Source of the DNA: Neorhizobium sp. NCHU2750
GTDB lineage: Bacteria; Pseudomonadota; Alphaproteobacteria; Rhizobiales; Rhizobiaceae
Length of the DNA: 64,000 nucleotides
Direction of reading: 5' to 3'
Assembly: GCF_003597675.1 (NCBI RefSeq)
Contig: NZ_CP030828.1
Span: 632,001 to 696,000 of the forward strand
Shown: positions 25,843-34,683 of the stretch, piece by piece
How positions within the stretch are numbered: the stretch's first letter is position 1
Layout: each line of letters starts with the position of its first letter
Notes under the pieces: generated by a model
Database searches by the model: none
The model's input: the letters and a program-made list of their open reading frames with translations, nothing else
What the model was told of the DNA's origin: nothing
Translations under genes and position numbers: made by a program

Positions 25843-25845
25843 CGG

Positions 25846-26706
25846 CTACAGCTCATCGAGGCTTTCATTGAAGGTCTCGATGCTGCGAAGCCGCTTGCGC
25901 CCCTCGGTTCCGGCCTGTTCCAGGCATCGGGTGATCAGCGCGTGGCAAAGCGCCATCACGGCCGTATGGTTGAACAGCGGACCGGGTGCCAGTGTCTGGC
26001 AATGGAAATGCCAGCTGGCCGACTTCTCGAAGGGCGCGCCTTCATCTGTTATGAAGATCAGCCTGGCACCGGATTTCTGAACTTGCTGCAGGATTGTGTC
26101 CGACTGGACGACGCGCCGCCTGAGAGCGAAGAAGACAACGAGGTCGTCCTTGCCGAGACTGACGAGATGTTCGCCCATCGTCTGGCCGGCGCCCGGAATG
26201 GCAACGATATTCTCGATCACCTGCGTCAATTGCCATTGCAGATAGGAGGCGAAGGATTGGCTGACCCGGTAGCCGATCACCCAGACCTTGCGGGCCTTCA
26301 GCATGGCAGAGGCCGCCGCTTCGATCTGGCTGTCGGAGATCGATAGGAAGGTCGCCTCGATATTGGCGACGCCCTGCGATACATGCGAATTGAGCGATTG
26401 GACGGCGGCGGCGTCTGCCGATGTTGTCAGGAATAGCCGCGAGCCCGTATGCTTTTCCTGCCGCGCATGACGGCGGGCCTCCTCATAGGTCTCGTAGCCG
26501 ATCCGCTGGATGAAGCGTGTCACGGTGGCTTTCGAGACATGTGCGAGGGCGGCAAGCTCTTGCGCTGAGTAACTGGCAAGCTCGCCGGGAAAATCGCAGA
26601 CAAACTCTCCTACCCGCCGCTCGGCTGGACGAAGCTCCGGCAGTGCCTGTCGGACACGAAAGAGAAAGGATTTTTCCTTGGGCAGGTTCGCCTCCCGGTC
26701 TGTCAT
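25846..26706 (-). CDS. RpiR/MurR-family regulator (HTH plus SIS domain)
   Basis: This 286-aa regulator has an N-terminal HTH_6 domain (ALPELRPAERRVGEFVCDFP ... YSAQELAALAHVSKATVTRFIQRIGY). Its C-terminal SIS domain (ARKVWVIGYRVSQSFASYLQ ... DDLVVFFALRRRV) normally binds a phosphosugar or related ligand. The start at 26706 is preferred because the fold begins shortly after; a TTG at 26760 would overlap the racemase-like gene. It is the last gene of the ABC importer operon. It is a plausible repressor acting on the palindrome cluster at 33166-33207, upstream of the operon head. Confidence 0.9.
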   Translation of the reverse strand: MTDREANLPKEKSFLFRVRQALPELRPAERRVGEFVCDFPGELASYSAQELAALAHVSKATVTRFIQRIGYETYEEARRHARQEKHTGSRLFLTTSADAAAVQSLNSHVSQGVANIEATFLSISDSQIEAAASAMLKARKVWVIGYRVSQSFASYLQWQLTQVIENIVAIPGAGQTMGEHLVSLGKDDLVVFFALRRRVVQSDTILQQVQKSGARLIFITDEGAPFEKSASWHFHCQTLAPGPLFNHTAVMALCHALITRCLEQAGTEGRKRLRSIETFNESLDEL

Positions 26707-26734
26707 TCGCGGCGAGTAGACCGCGATTTCCTGC

Positions 26735-27421
26735 TTATCCGGCCGTCTCCAACCCGACAACCCGCCTGGTCGCGATCTCTCTCATCAGCATCGATGCCGC
26801 CGATGCCAATGGCGCAATGATCGGCACGGTAAAAAGATCGCGCAGGCTCTCCGCTGCCTGGCCGAGCGGGCCGCCGCCGATGATGACGGCTTCCGCGCGA
26901 TCTCTTTCGATCGACTCGCGGGTCGCGATGGCCAGTGCCTCGTGCAGGCGGGCCGGGTCTCCAGCGAGGCGCAGCGGATCCCCTGGGGTCAGTCGCGTAC
27001 CGGTAAAGAGCGGCGAGAGGCCGAGGCTTTCCGCCTTGGCGGCGAAGCTTGAGACGAGATCGGGTGTCACGGTGGCGATGCCGAAACGCCTGCCGTCCCG
27101 CGAGGCCTCGAGCAGGCTTGCTTCGCAAAGGCCGACGACCGGAACGGCGACCGATGTTCGCAGTACCTCGATGCCCGGATCGCCGAAAGCGCCGATGACA
27201 ATGCCTGAAATCTGGTTATCGGCCACAGCCTTGATGCCCATCTCGATAACGCCGTTAGCCGATGCCGATAGTGCATTCTCATCCAGGATCATCGGCACGC
27301 CGATGGTTGCAGTGAGGCCTGCGACCGAAAATTCAGGTGGCAGATATCGCCTGATGATGTCGACCATCATCGCTGTGGTGGCCTGAGAGGTATTGGGGTT
27401 TATGAGGGCAATCGTCTTCAT
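26735..27421 (-). CDS. Asp/Glu/hydantoin racemase-family protein lacking both catalytic cysteines
   Basis: This 228-aa protein has the family fold and landmarks: an INPNTSQATTAMM start, then GAFGDPGIEVLR and VPVVGLCEASLLEASRDGRRFGI. Cofactor-independent racemases of this group use two cysteines, one in a CFGDPG-like motif and one in a GCAGM-like motif. Here Ala78 replaces the first, and the second site reads IGGGPLG, with Gly at the Cys position (about 183). The only Cys is in GLCEAS. Racemisation by the usual two-thiol mechanism is therefore unlikely. The gene lies between the ABC ATPases and the rpiR regulator in one operon. Confidence 0.85.
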   Translation of the reverse strand: MKTIALINPNTSQATTAMMVDIIRRYLPPEFSVAGLTATIGVPMILDENALSASANGVIEMGIKAVADNQISGIVIGAFGDPGIEVLRTSVAVPVVGLCEASLLEASRDGRRFGIATVTPDLVSSFAAKAESLGLSPLFTGTRLTPGDPLRLAGDPARLHEALAIATRESIERDRAEAVIIGGGPLGQAAESLRDLFTVPIIAPLASAASMLMREIATRRVVGLETAG

Positions 27422-27490
27422 GTCATAGGGCACTGGCTGGGAGTGCCGCTCCGGCACCCATTCGTTGCGCGCATCTCTGCACTTTTTTCT

Positions 27491-28468
27491 TTATATGCTG
27501 TCGGCATAATGGAGGCAGGCAACCTTTCTCGCCGCTTCAGCCGCAATAAGGCCCGGAACATCCTGCCGGCAGGCATCGAAGGCTTCCGGGCAGCGTGCGG
27601 CGAAAGCGCAGCCAGTCGGCATGTTGGCGAGATCCGGTGGCGAACCGGGAATGGTCACAAGCCGGTCGCGGCCGTGGGCGAGTTCGACACGGGCGCCGAG
27701 CAGGCCTTTTGTATAGGGGTGCTTCGGGTCGCGGATGATGTCGCCGACCTTCCCCTCCTCGACGATACGGCCGGCATACATGACGGCGATCCTGTCCGCG
27801 ACTTCAGCGGCGACACCGATATCGTGGGTGACGAAGATGACCGAGAGCCCGTATTCCTTCTGCAATTCGCGGATTAGGAGGAGGATCTGGATCTGCACCG
27901 TCGCATCGAGCGCCGTCGTCGGTTCGTCGGCGAGCAGCACTTTCGGATTGCAGGCAAGTGCCATGGCGATCATCGAGCGCTGCAGCATCCCGCCCGACAT
28001 TTCGTGTGGATAGTTCTTCAACCGCCGTTCGGGTGAGGGGATGCGCACCTTCTGGAACAGCGCGAGTGCGCGCTCGGATGCTACCTGCCGCGACACTTTC
28101 TCATGTCGCATGATGGTTTCTTCGATCTGCTGGCCGATCGTATAGACCGGATCGAGCGCAAGGCGCGGTTCCTGGAACACCATCGAGACGGTGGCGCCGC
28201 GCAATTCGCCGAGTTCGCGTGCCGACAATCCCATCACATCACGGCCGGCAACAGCCATGTCGCCGGTGATATCGGTGCCTTTTGGGTGGAGACGAAGCAG
28301 CGAGCGCATGGTGACACTCTTGCCTGAACCGGATTCGCCGAGAAGTGCCACGACTTCACCGGCCTTGACCGAAAGGCTGACGCCGTTGACGGCCTTTACC
28401 GGCTTGCGGCCGCGATGAAAGGTGACGGAGAGATCTCGGATGTCGATGACGGTTTGTTCGTCGCTCAT
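27491..28468 (-). CDS. Dipeptide/oligopeptide-type ABC importer ATPase (DppD-like)
   Basis: This 325-aa ATPase has Walker [11 protein letters not shown]-loop [12 protein letters not shown], signature MSGGMLQRS, Walker [14 protein letters not shown] and the H-loop [13 protein letters not shown]. The C-terminal oligo-HPY extension has a four-cysteine cluster ([18 protein letters not shown]...), typical of DppD/OppD and often carrying an Fe-S cluster. The start at 28468 leaves a single base between it and the stop of the partner ATPase. It pairs with that protein as a heterodimer. Confidence 0.94.
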   Translation of the reverse strand: MSDEQTVIDIRDLSVTFHRGRKPVKAVNGVSLSVKAGEVVALLGESGSGKSVTMRSLLRLHPKGTDITGDMAVAGRDVMGLSARELGELRGATVSMVFQEPRLALDPVYTIGQQIEETIMRHEKVSRQVASERALALFQKVRIPSPERRLKNYPHEMSGGMLQRSMIAMALACNPKVLLADEPTTALDATVQIQILLLIRELQKEYGLSVIFVTHDIGVAAEVADRIAVMYAGRIVEEGKVGDIIRDPKHPYTKGLLGARVELAHGRDRLVTIPGSPPDLANMPTGCAFAARCPEAFDACRQDVPGLIAAEAARKVACLHYADSI

Positions 28469-28469
28469 C

Positions 28470-29543
28470 TCAGGCCTCCATGAGTTCGGGTGCAGGTTTG
28501 GGAGCATGACTGTGCCCGGAGCCGGGAACCGACATCAGACAGGCCGCCTGCTGTTCTCCCGAGACAAGGGCAAGTGGCGGGGCGATGGTGGAGCAGACGC
28601 TCTCTGCCATGCTGCAGCGGGTATGAAAACGGCAGCCGGATGGCGGATCGATCGGGTTCGGCGGATCACCGGAAAGTGGCGGCTCCTCGGTACGCTCGGC
28701 GGGATCCATCTTCGGCATGGAGGCGAGGAGGGCAGCGGAATAGGGGTGTTTCGTGTTGTCGTAGATTGCATCGCGCGTGCCGACCTCGGCCACCTTGCCG
28801 AGATACATGACCATCACCCGGTCGCACATGAATCGTACGACGTTGAGATCGTGAGAGATGAACAGGTAGGTCAGGCCGAAATCGCGCTTGAGATCCAGAA
28901 GCAGGTTGAGGACCTGTGCCTCCACCGATTTGTCGAGGGCGGAGACGGCTTCGTCGAGAATGACCAGCCGCGGTTCGAGCGCCAGCGCGCGGGCAATGTT
29001 GACGCGTTGACGCTGGCCGCCGGAAAGCTCATGCGGATAGCGGCCTGCGAAGCGAACAGGCTCCAGCCCGACCCGATGGAGCAGATCGTGAGCGCGTGCA
29101 ATCGCCTTGGCCTGCGGTACGCCGTGGACGCGCGGGGCAAAGGCGATGGATTCCTCGATCGTCAGGCGCGGGTTGAGCGAGGCATAGCTATCCTGGAAGA
29201 CCATCTGCACCTGCCGGCGGTATTGGGCGAGCGGCAGCGCGCCTCCCACTTTCTCGCCGTCGAACACGATGTCGCCCTGGTCGGGGATGATGAGCTGCAT
29301 CAATAGTCGCGCCGTGGTGGATTTGCCGCAGCCGCTCTCTCCCACGACACCAAGTGTTTCGCCCTTCAATATGTCGAAATCGACGCCATCGACGGCGCGC
29401 ACGACCTTCTTCGGCTGCAGAAAGCCCGAGCCTTTGACCGGGAAATGCTTGATCAGACCGCGCGCCGATATCAGTGGCTGGGCGGGGCCGCCGCGTTCAC
29501 CAATCGGCAGGTCGGGAATGGTGGTTTCCGAGACTGTTCTCAT
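28470..29543 (-). CDS. Dipeptide/oligopeptide-type ABC importer ATPase (DppF-like)
   Basis: This 357-aa second ATPase has the OppF/DppF features: LIKHFPVKGSGFLQPKK, Walker A GESGCGKSTTARL, signature LSGGQRQRV, Walker B VILDEAVSALDKS, H-loop YLFISHDLNVVRF, and a C-terminal HPY segment (GCRFHTRCSMAESVC). The start at 29543 (MRTVSETT) overlaps the upstream permease stop as ATGA, indicating coupled translation. Farther upstream in-frame starts would run into the permease gene. One oddity is Ala for Pro in the D-loop motif (DEAVSALD), common in OppF-type subunits. Confidence 0.94.
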   Translation of the reverse strand: MRTVSETTIPDLPIGERGGPAQPLISARGLIKHFPVKGSGFLQPKKVVRAVDGVDFDILKGETLGVVGESGCGKSTTARLLMQLIIPDQGDIVFDGEKVGGALPLAQYRRQVQMVFQDSYASLNPRLTIEESIAFAPRVHGVPQAKAIARAHDLLHRVGLEPVRFAGRYPHELSGGQRQRVNIARALALEPRLVILDEAVSALDKSVEAQVLNLLLDLKRDFGLTYLFISHDLNVVRFMCDRVMVMYLGKVAEVGTRDAIYDNTKHPYSAALLASMPKMDPAERTEEPPLSGDPPNPIDPPSGCRFHTRCSMAESVCSTIAPPLALVSGEQQAACLMSVPGSGHSHAPKPAPELMEA

Positions 29544-30430
29544 GACTTCACATCCATTGCCTGACGCAGGCCGTCCGAGAAAAGATTGAAGCAGATCGAG
29601 GTGACGAAGATCATCACGCCGGGAAGGGCCGCGACTGTCGGATTGTTGTAGATCGCGGTGCGCAGCGTGTTCAGCATCAGGCCCCATTCGGCATCCGGCG
29701 GACGCACGCCAAGGCCGAGGAAGGAGAGACCGGAAGCGAGGATCATCGACACCGAGATGAGGCTGGTGGCGAAGACGAAGATTGGTCCGAGCACGTTGCC
29801 GAGCACATGCACGCGGATGATCGTCATCGCCGGCGCGCCCGATGCCCGCGCGGCATCGACATAGTCGAGGTTGCGGATCTGGGTCGTGACGCTTTCGGCG
29901 ACACGGGCGATCTGCGGGATGAAGACGACGGTGAGCGAGACGAGCGCATTTGTCAGGCCGGAACCGAGAGCACCGGAAAGCGCGACGGCAAGCAGGACAG
30001 AGGGGAAGGCGTAGAAGACATCGACCGTGCGCATGATCAGCGTGTTGGCGATGCCGCCGGCATAACCGGCGACGATGCCGATGATCGAGCCGATGACGAA
30101 GGCGATCGGAACCGGGATCACGCCCATGATCAGCGAAAGGCGGGCGCCGTAGATGAGGCGAGAGAGCATGTCTCGCCCTAATTCATCCGTGCCGAGCGGG
30201 TAACCGGAGGTGCCGATCGGCTTCAGACGCCGGATGACGCTGCCCTTGGTGGGGTCGTAGGGGGCGATATAGGGCGCAAGGATCGCGATTGCGACGATGA
30301 CGACCAGAATGGCCAGAGCCGTCAGCGCTATCGGATCACGACAGAGACGGCGGAGAACACCGCTCCAGAAACCGGGTGATTTCGGCACGGCGATCGGGGC
30401 TGGGGTGATTTCGGCAGTGATGGCGGCCAT
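29540..30430 (-). CDS. Dipeptide-type ABC permease (DppC-like)
   Basis: This 296-aa inner-membrane subunit has an N-terminal OppC_N segment (GVLRRLCRDPIALTALAIL). It contains GYPLGTDELGRDMLSRLIYGARLSL and the EAA loop YVDAARASGAPAMTIIRVHVLGNV. About six transmembrane helices are expected. It starts 2 bp after the partner permease stop and overlaps the ATPase gene by 4 bp, so the operon is tightly packed. Confidence 0.95.
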   Translation of the reverse strand: MAAITAEITPAPIAVPKSPGFWSGVLRRLCRDPIALTALAILVVIVAIAILAPYIAPYDPTKGSVIRRLKPIGTSGYPLGTDELGRDMLSRLIYGARLSLIMGVIPVPIAFVIGSIIGIVAGYAGGIANTLIMRTVDVFYAFPSVLLAVALSGALGSGLTNALVSLTVVFIPQIARVAESVTTQIRNLDYVDAARASGAPAMTIIRVHVLGNVLGPIFVFATSLISVSMILASGLSFLGLGVRPPDAEWGLMLNTLRTAIYNNPTVAALPGVMIFVTSICFNLFSDGLRQAMDVKS

Positions 30431-30432
30431 GC

Positions 30433-31386
30433 TCAGCTCCTCTGGATGCGCGGGTCGATGGCGCTTTGCAGCACGTCGACGACGAGGTTTACGACGACGA
30501 AGAACATCGCGAGCACGAGGATAGTGCCCTGCAGGATCGGCAGGTCACGGGTAAAGATCGCGCCGTTCAGCAGGAAACCGGTGCCGGGCCAGGAAAAGAC
30601 TGTCTCGATCAGGATCGAGCCGCCGAGAAGATAGCCGAGCTGCAGCCCCATGACGGAGATAGCTGTCGGCGCGGCGTTGCGGATTACGTGGCGCATCACG
30701 TGCTTGGTCATCAGGCCCTTAGCGGACAGCGCCTGGACGAAATCCTGCGAGAGAATGTCGGCGACCAGTGAACGGATAGTGCGGGCGATGATCCCCATCG
30801 GGATGACCGACATGGTGACTGCCGGCAGGATGAGGTACTGGATATAGTCCCAGCTGAAGCTGCGGCCATCCGAGCCGCCGGGGCCACCGCCCATGGCCGG
30901 CAGCCAGCCGAGCGAGACGGAAAAGGCGATGACCAGCACCATGCCAAGCCAGTAATGCGGCACGCTGACGCCGAGCATGGCGACACCGGAGGCGATCCGG
31001 TCGATCCAGCCGCCGCGAAAGACGCCGGCGAGAAAGCCGAGAGCTGAGCCGAAGGTGAAACCGATCAGGGTAGCCGCGACGGCGAGGATGATCGAATTGA
31101 CCGAGGCGTCGAGGATTTCCGACAGGACCGGTCGGCCGGTGGCGATCGATGTGCCGAGGTCGCCGTGAAGTGCATGCCAGGCCCAGAGCGCATATTGGAT
31201 CGGCAGCGGCTGATCAAGGCCGTAGAATGAGCGCATCTGTGCCTGCATTTCGAGCGAGGCATCGGTCGGCAGGATCGCGGCGAGGGGGTCGCCGGGGGCG
31301 ATATGGATGAGCATGAAGCAGACGATGCTGACCCCGATCGCGACGGGTATGACATGCAGCAGCCGTTTCAGGGCGTAGACGAGCAT
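30433..31386 (-). CDS. Dipeptide-type ABC permease (DppB-like)
   Basis: This 317-aa inner-membrane subunit has the DppB start VYALKRLLHVIPVAIGVSIV and FMLIHIAPGDP. The EAA-type loop reads FVQALSAKGLMTKHVMRHVIRNA. It follows the binding-protein gene after a 66-bp gap that contains a strong hairpin, a common way to make less permease than binding protein. Confidence 0.95.
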   Translation of the reverse strand: MLVYALKRLLHVIPVAIGVSIVCFMLIHIAPGDPLAAILPTDASLEMQAQMRSFYGLDQPLPIQYALWAWHALHGDLGTSIATGRPVLSEILDASVNSIILAVAATLIGFTFGSALGFLAGVFRGGWIDRIASGVAMLGVSVPHYWLGMVLVIAFSVSLGWLPAMGGGPGGSDGRSFSWDYIQYLILPAVTMSVIPMGIIARTIRSLVADILSQDFVQALSAKGLMTKHVMRHVIRNAAPTAISVMGLQLGYLLGGSILIETVFSWPGTGFLLNGAIFTRDLPILQGTILVLAMFFVVVNLVVDVLQSAIDPRIQRS

Positions 31387-31414
31387 GAGCTTCTCCGGGA
31401 AACCTGAACGAGAT

Positions 31415-31440
31415 GGACCGCGCCCGAAAGGGCGCGGTCC
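31415..31440. terminator. Strong hairpin between binding-protein and permease genes
   Basis: An 11-bp perfect stem (GGACCGCGCCC pairing with GGGCGCGGTCC) encloses a 4-base loop. There is no T-run on the minus strand. It probably stabilises the upstream binding-protein mRNA, or partly attenuates the downstream genes, rather than acting as a full terminator. Confidence 0.65.
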
Positions 31441-31452
31441 TGACGATGAAGA

Positions 31453-33108
31453 TCAGGGATCGACGGTGATCGGCGAGAAATCCTGGAACCAGTTCTGCGC
31501 CTGCACGAAACCCTTGACCTTGGTGCTCATGGCACGCGGGTTGACGTCATGCGTGACCATCAGGAACAACGCTTCGTTGACGTATTTCTCGTGGATCTGC
31601 TGCAGGATCTTGTCCTGTTCGGCGGCATCGAACGTCGTGCGCACCTTGTCGAACAGGGCGTCCATCTCCTTGTCGCAATAATAACCCCAGTTCGTGCCGT
31701 TCGGCGGCGCGAGATTGCACTGCGACTGGCGGATGAGTGCGGTGAAGGGGTCCTGGATAAAGTAGCTGTAGTTGATCGCGGTCGCCCCCTTGGCGCTCGG
31801 ATCCTTGGCACCTGCACGCCAGACGTTGATGACGGTATTCCAGTCCATGACTTCGAATTCGACGTCGATACCGATCTCGGCAAGCGTCTGCTGGATATAT
31901 TCGTTCATCGCAAGCGGCAACATCTGGCCCGAACCAGAGGACGAGATGATGACCTTGGTGTGGATCGGCTTGTCGGGGCCGTAACCGGCTTCCGCCATCA
32001 GCTTCTTGGCTTCCTCGATATTGTATTCGAGCTTGAAGGTCGGATGGCCGAACCACTGGTGGCCGGGCGGCAGGTAGCCTTGGGCCGGGATGGACAGGCC
32101 CTGCATCAATTCGTTGATGCCGTCGCGGTCGACTGCGAGGTTTGCGGCCTTGCGGACGCGGATATCGTTCCACGGCGAGCCTTCAACGCGCGACAGATGC
32201 CAGGTCCAGTTATGCGGATAGGAATTGGTGACGATCTTGAAGCCCGCGTCCTTCAAAGAGTTGACGGAATCGGGCGCTGGAGCTTCGATCCAGTCGACCT
32301 GACCGGAACGGAGCGCGGCAACGCGCGTGTTCGGCTCCGGCAGCGGGATCAGCACCAGCTTGTCGAGCTTCGGAATACGGGCCTTGTCCCAATAGTCCTT
32401 GTTGGGGGTCAGTTCCGCACGCTCGCGAGGCGTGAAGCCGTTTTCCATCTTCCACGGGCCGGTGCCGGAAGGGTGCTGGGCAACCTTGTCCCAGCTCTTG
32501 CCCTGTGCTTCCCAGTTGGCCGGCGAAGACATCACGATCCAGCTGATCTGGTAGGGGAAGGTCGCATCCGGCGTCTTGGTGTCGATCTCGACCGTCAGCG
32601 GGTCGATCGCCTTGTAGCTGACGACACCCGGGATACGTGACTTGCCCTGGGCGGACTGGCGCTGGTCGAATTGCGGCGCATCCGGCTTCAGCAACTTGTC
32701 GAGGTTCCAGACCACGGCGTCGGCATTGAATTCACTGCCATCATGGAACTTCACGCCCGGCCGGAGCTTGAAAATCCACTTCGTGTGATCGGCAGGGTCG
32801 ATCGACCATGATGTGGCAAGGCTCGGGATCAGGACGGAGGGCTTGTCGGCGCTGGAAAGGTCCCACTCGATCAACGAATTGTAGACGGTGTAGCCCATGA
32901 AGCGCTGACCTTCACCGCCCTGGTCCGTCTGGCCGGTGGTGAGCGGGATATCGGATGCGGTCATGCCGATGCGCAGAACGCCGGCGGCTTGGCTGATAAC
33001 TGGCAGTGAGGCGCTCATGACGAGTGCTGCCGCGCCGGCCAAGGCAAGATTGCGCAGGCTGGATGCAAGAGGCATGCGGCGGAAACGGGTTCCTAAAATC
33101 ATCTTCAT
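31453..33108 (-). CDS. Periplasmic peptide/nickel-type solute-binding protein (SBP_bac_5)
   Basis: This 551-aa binding protein heads the importer operon. Its signal peptide ends near residue 41 (ASLPVISQAAG). Family traits include SLATSWSIDPADHTKWIFKLRPGVKFHDGSEFNADAVVWNLDKL and VNSLKDAGFKIV. The class transports dipeptides, oligopeptides, nickel chelates, glutathione or small amides. With a racemase-like protein and an RpiR regulator in the same operon, a modified amino acid or peptide-derived ligand is possible, but the sequence does not settle it. A palindrome cluster lies 58-99 bp upstream of the start. Confidence 0.94.
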   Translation of the reverse strand: MKMILGTRFRRMPLASSLRNLALAGAAALVMSASLPVISQAAGVLRIGMTASDIPLTTGQTDQGGEGQRFMGYTVYNSLIEWDLSSADKPSVLIPSLATSWSIDPADHTKWIFKLRPGVKFHDGSEFNADAVVWNLDKLLKPDAPQFDQRQSAQGKSRIPGVVSYKAIDPLTVEIDTKTPDATFPYQISWIVMSSPANWEAQGKSWDKVAQHPSGTGPWKMENGFTPRERAELTPNKDYWDKARIPKLDKLVLIPLPEPNTRVAALRSGQVDWIEAPAPDSVNSLKDAGFKIVTNSYPHNWTWHLSRVEGSPWNDIRVRKAANLAVDRDGINELMQGLSIPAQGYLPPGHQWFGHPTFKLEYNIEEAKKLMAEAGYGPDKPIHTKVIISSSGSGQMLPLAMNEYIQQTLAEIGIDVEFEVMDWNTVINVWRAGAKDPSAKGATAINYSYFIQDPFTALIRQSQCNLAPPNGTNWGYYCDKEMDALFDKVRTTFDAAEQDKILQQIHEKYVNEALFLMVTHDVNPRAMSTKVKGFVQAQNWFQDFSPITVDP

Positions 33109-33165
33109 TCAATCCCCTTTTTCTATAACGCACTGAGCGCCAGCCCAGTCGAAAAAGGAGAAGCA

Positions 33166-33207
33166 GATTTCATGCCAATTTCCATGAAATCCAAATTTCA
33201 TAGAAAT
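33166..33207. promoter_or_regulatory. Clustered palindromes, likely RpiR operators of the ABC operon
   Basis: GATTTCATG (33166-33174) and CATGAAATC (33183-33191) form a 9-bp perfect inverted repeat with an 8-bp spacer. It is followed at once by ATTTC-ATA-GAAAT (33195-33207). TGAAAT/ATTTCA half-sites are reminiscent of some RpiR/MurR operators. The cluster is immediately upstream of the binding-protein gene whose operon encodes an RpiR protein. Confidence 0.6.
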
Positions 33208-33661
33208 AACAATAGCGCGCGCGCCGCCATGCTGCTTTTTGCATCATTTGTGAAAAAGATCGGTGCTGTCTGGGAGGCGAGCTGCCGGGTTTCCCGCCAC
33301 CTCCGTCACCAACTTGAAGGCTGACCTGTCATGGTGCGCATTGCCTGCGCACAAAATGGTCAGTGACCGTCACCCTTTGTCGGACTCGCAATAAATTGAT
33401 TGCTGGCGGCAATGTGTGCTCGGGCTGTCTCGTTAATCGAAAAAGGCGCGAACTCAGCTGGATATGTCTACTTTTGGCAACTTTGAGCCGCTTGTTCACG
33501 TGGTTTACCCTTAAAACGCGAGAGATGTTCAATAATTGCAGGGGTGGTCCTTCGTTTGAGCAGGATCAATCCGGGCTGCAAGGCTTGAAAACGATCAAGT
33601 ATTGCGCCAAACCCTGTGTTAGAGATCTCTGTGATCTCAACCTTGATTAAGGAGTCTCACT
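33208..33661. other. Intergenic region before pqqA
   Basis: I see no convincing gene in these 454 bp. The pqq promoter must lie in the right half. Just before pqqA there is a short dyad, GAGATC-TCTGT-GATCTC (33622-33638), followed by the ribosome-binding site AAGGAG. Confidence 0.45.
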
Positions 33662-33757
33662 ATGAAGTGGTCAGCACCTAAGTTTGTTGAAGTCACCTGC
33701 GGCATGGAAATCAATCGCTATGCTCCGCCGGATGGCGACGAACCTGTCCTGTTCTAA
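33662..33757 (+). CDS. pqqA: PQQ precursor peptide PqqA
   Basis: This 31-residue peptide, MKWSAPKFVEVTCGMEINRY followed by APPDGDEPVLF, is the ribosomally made precursor of pyrroloquinoline quinone. The conserved Glu16 and Tyr20, which PqqE cross-links, are at the expected E-x3-Y spacing. AAGGAG lies nine bases upstream of the ATG. The peptide is too short for many gene callers. It is 20 bp upstream of pqqB and heads the pqqABCDE operon. Confidence 0.97.
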   Translation: MKWSAPKFVEVTCGMEINRYAPPDGDEPVLF

Positions 33758-33777
33758 GACTGCAGAGCACGGGATTC

Positions 33778-34683
33778 ATGGCTAATCTCAGGTTTCTCGT
33801 GCTCGGCACTTCCGCCGGCGGCGGTTTGCCTCAATGGAATTGCAACTGCGCAAATTGCGCTGCTGCCCGTGATCCAGCTTCCGGACTGCGTCCTCAGACG
33901 CAATCGTCTCTCGCCGTCAGCGTTGATGGTGAGAACTGGGCGATCTTCAATGCGTCTCCCGACATCCGCCAGCAGATCTTCGAGACGCCGGCACTTCACC
34001 CCAAGACCCTTCGCCACAGCCCGATCAACAGCATCGTCATCACCAATGCCGATGTCGATCATATCGGCGGCCTTCTGACGGTTCGTGAAAAGCAGCCTTT
34101 CGGTCTTTTTGCCACATCTGCGATCGAAAAGGTGCTGGATGCCAATTCGGTCTTCAAGGTGCTTGATCCCGATTACGTGAAGCGTCAGACAATTCGCCTT
34201 GATGAGGATTTCGCTCCGCTGGATGGCCTTCAGGCCCGGATATTCGCCGTTCCCGGCAAGGTTGCGCTATTTCTCGAGGAAGGCGAACCGGAACTCGGGC
34301 TCGAAGGCGAGCAGACGATCGGCGTGGAATTTCTGGCCGGAAGCCGAAGGGCTTACTATATACCCGGTTGCGCGACGCTTCCGGACTGGCTGGCGGAGCG
34401 TATTCGCGGCGCTGATCTCGTATTCTTCGACGGTACAGTCTTTACCGACGACGAAATGATCAGGGTCGGGACAGGCGTTAAGACCGGACAGCGCATGGGC
34501 CATATGGCGATTTCCGGGCCGGATGGCAGCCTTGCACAATTGTCCAAGCTGGATATTGGCCGGATGGTCTATGTCCATATCAACAACACCAACCCGATCT
34601 GGCGTTCCGGGCCGGAAAGGGCTGCCGTCGAATCGGCCGGATTTGCCGTGGGATTTGACGGTATGGAGATCGATCTTGCCTAA
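33778..34683 (+). CDS. pqqB: PQQ biosynthesis protein PqqB (metallo-beta-lactamase fold)
   Basis: This 301-aa protein of the PQQ pathway is a proposed iron-dependent hydroxylase acting on the Glu-Tyr intermediate. It shows the family start LRFLVLGTSAGGGLPQWNCNC with the NCNCANC cysteine cluster (structural metal site), and the metal-binding ITNADVDHIGGLL. Length is normal. Its 3' end overlaps the TTG start of pqqC by 8 bp. Confidence 0.97.
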   Translation: MANLRFLVLGTSAGGGLPQWNCNCANCAAARDPASGLRPQTQSSLAVSVDGENWAIFNASPDIRQQIFETPALHPKTLRHSPINSIVITNADVDHIGGLLTVREKQPFGLFATSAIEKVLDANSVFKVLDPDYVKRQTIRLDEDFAPLDGLQARIFAVPGKVALFLEEGEPELGLEGEQTIGVEFLAGSRRAYYIPGCATLPDWLAERIRGADLVFFDGTVFTDDEMIRVGTGVKTGQRMGHMAISGPDGSLAQLSKLDIGRMVYVHINNTNPIWRSGPERAAVESAGFAVGFDGMEIDLA

